A DNA stretch of 64,000 nt from Dipteris shenzhenensis (lineage: Eukaryota; Polypodiophyta; Polypodiopsida; Gleicheniales), in NCBI GenBank assembly GCA_047967505.1, contig CM106540.1; one strand, given 5' to 3'. A program made the translations under genes and the position numbers. The notes beneath the pieces were generated by a model. It saw only the letters and a program-made list of their open reading frames with translations, did no database searches and was not told the DNA's origin. Shown here one piece after another: positions 52,901 through 55,900 of the stretch (positions within the stretch are counted from its first letter, which is position 1; every line of letters starts with the position of its first letter).

Positions 52901-55900
52901 TCCATACTCTCCCATAGTTGACCTTCTAGGAGATTTTGCCTCCGTTTCGCTCCCTCACTCAATCAGGGTTGGATTTGTTTGATCCCCAAGGGGGGAGACC
53001 GATCAAGCATTCAACAAAGGCATCCTATCACCCTTCTTTTCTTTTTTTCAAAGAAATGAACCTTCTATTAATGCTTGCAAGACTTCATACAAAACAGCAG
53101 CCCCGAAGGTGCTGAGTATGGAAAAAAACCAAAAAAGGCTGAAAGAATAACCGGCCTGTTCCAGAGAAACCCAGCTCACTGCCTAGGGGATCTCTGGTAC
53201 TGGGGCTAATAGCCAAGTGGGGGGACTATACAACCAGTGAATCCCTCGCAGAGTGAAGATGTAGAAAACTTCTGCAGGCACAGCCTTGCAAAATCGAGCA
53301 TGCCTCTCAATAGTCGCTGTAGAGCCTGTGGCCCAGTCGATGATGCCACAAGTGAGCGTCCCCGGGCGTGGTGGCGCTGAGGGCAACTTGAGCGGTGAAG
53401 ATTCAAAGGATCTGCAGAGACGCTTCTGCTGGATCACGGGTTACCAGGCCACGAGGTACTTCGAATGTCAAGTGTACATTGAAATTTTGACTGAGCAACA
53501 CATATCCCCTATGCTAGAGAGCAAGCAACGCAAGCTACTGTATTGGAGCTCGGCCATACTATCCTTAGCAAGGTAGCGAGCCCTTGTGCCAAATCAGGTC
53601 CTATTGGCCTCGTCCTGGGGTTTTCACAAGGGTTGTACGGAACAGCTCAGGCACTTGGTGCACAACTTCTGATGGGCAAGATTGAATAATTGCCCAGGGA
53701 GAGCTCGGTATCATTGATTCAACGATGCAATGCAGAGCCTTGCTGGGCAAGCTGACAGTGCATGGTCTCGCCCTAGGATCGGAGCCCTAAAAGCTGTTGC
53801 CTCAAAGAGGGCTTCCCCACCTTAAGCCAAGGAACCCCATTATCTGCAAAAATCGAGGCTGTTGTAGGCATGGTGCCGCATGGATTCCAGCATTGTGACA
53901 AAACCACCTTCAATGGAAGCCAAAACAGGACGATACTCCTTCAGAAGTTCGTGGATTCATATCATCAGCTGTGAAACCATTGTACCATAAGTATGAAGAA
54001 CAAATGCAGGCCAAGGAAAATGGGACTCTACTTCACAAGGGCATGGGTGATGTCGGGGGAACTCAGCTGGAGATGAGCAACAACTCTCCCATAGATGGTG
54101 ACCTCTTGAATGTAGTTAACCCTCTAATGCCAAACTTGCATGTATCCAATCACAAACCTGGCTCCGGGTGGGTGTGATGCAGCCCACTGGTGCTCTATCT
54201 TGAAGGGACAGAATGGCAATCTTGACCTGCTTTTCATCCTCTAAGGAGAGAAAAATCTGAACGGCCTGAGAGGTTAGAAAATAGAAGAGTCATAAAAGAT
54301 TTAATCCTTATAATGTCTGCATTTTTTCTCTCTTCACCTTTCTTGGCATTTCAATCACCATCTCATCCACTACATCTTGTGTTGGAGTGTAGGGCATGGT
54401 CTCCTCCCTTCCTTTTATGTATTTTGTATGTTTTTAAATATTCCATGCTTAAGAAAAGGACACGCTATCTACTCCCTCCCTTTGTGCATTTCCTTTTGAA
54501 GTAAAATTTCCCCTAAACAATGAGGTAAGGAGTGCAGAAAACAGCAGTGAGTCTATCCTAGGCCTTAAATTTCAAAATATAGTCTTGAAAGGTGATCCCC
54601 AGGCAAACGCATTACAAAATTATCTCGACTACCTCTACGTGATATCTTAAGATCTCTCTCTTCATGGTGGTCTTAAAGCATTGGAGACCATGGCCTTGCC
54701 TTACAAAGGTTGACCTTCAAATCTCCTTGCCAGAGGTACTGGACAGCTTGGATACGCTGCCTAAGGCCATCTGCAGAGGAAAACGTGAAAGCAAGATGTT
54801 CACATACAGCAAGGTCGACACCATGGTTTGGGTCAAGGGTGGCCCCTCTCCTCCATCCCACCAACTTCAGCAGTGCCTGTGGTGCAAGTAGACCATTCTA
54901 AAGACACATTTTCACAGATGCACACAAATCAGGTATCTGTCAGAACTCCAAAACAGTCAAGTCTAGTACGACAATTGAACTACAACTGAGCCTCTTCAGG
55001 GGTTTTCGCAATAACATACACTCAAGGCCTACCCTCAACAATAAGCACTCAATTTCAGGCATGTTCACTTCAAAAAGCATATAGCCCCATTCCCAAACCC
55101 CCCAACAGCCCCCCCCCTCCAAAAACAAAGAGGAGACTATAGGAGAGAATTGCTAGTGAAGACTGTCTAGTACAATTGAATGCACATTGGAGTCTGTAAC
55201 CAACATTGCAGATTCAAACAAAAAAGGCACAATTAAAGCTATAAGAAGCACCATAACGGCCCATCTAGTTATCATAATACCTTCAACTGCGAGTTGGAAC
55301 TCAATATATCACTGACAAGCTCCCAATTCGACCCCAAGTCATACACAAGTCCAAGAATTGCCTGGTTCCATTACAAGGGAGCTCAGATAAGCATCTCATA
55401 CATACTCTCTTACATATGCCAGCAATAATGTGCCATCAAGCCCAAGTTAGAAGTACTCTGTTGAAAACAAAACGAATGCTTGAGCAGAACCAGATTCAAC
55501 TAAAATTACAATCATACTAATTTTGTTACATTCAAGTCACGAGTTGGGCAAACCTGATCCTCAACAGGTGACCATGGAATACCAATCCCTGGCTGATTCA
55601 CAGAAGCCTGCAAGCACAGAGATCATAAATATTTTCAAAAGCACTGTTTACAATCAGATAGTCAACCCTTAGACGAAAGAAGTCCTAAAGATACAAACAA
55701 ATAAATGCTAAAGGCAACTCACAAATTGCATCTAAATCCCATATTGTTAACTTTTCTGACTGCTACTCCTAGTCCTATCCTGAACAAGTATTGCAATGCA
55801 TCCTGATGCTGACCAAAAGATTAACCTCTTCAGGGAGTCTGCATGGAAATAAGAGTGTTTTGTCTACCCTGCCTTATTTCTTTTTATAAACTGTTACGTG

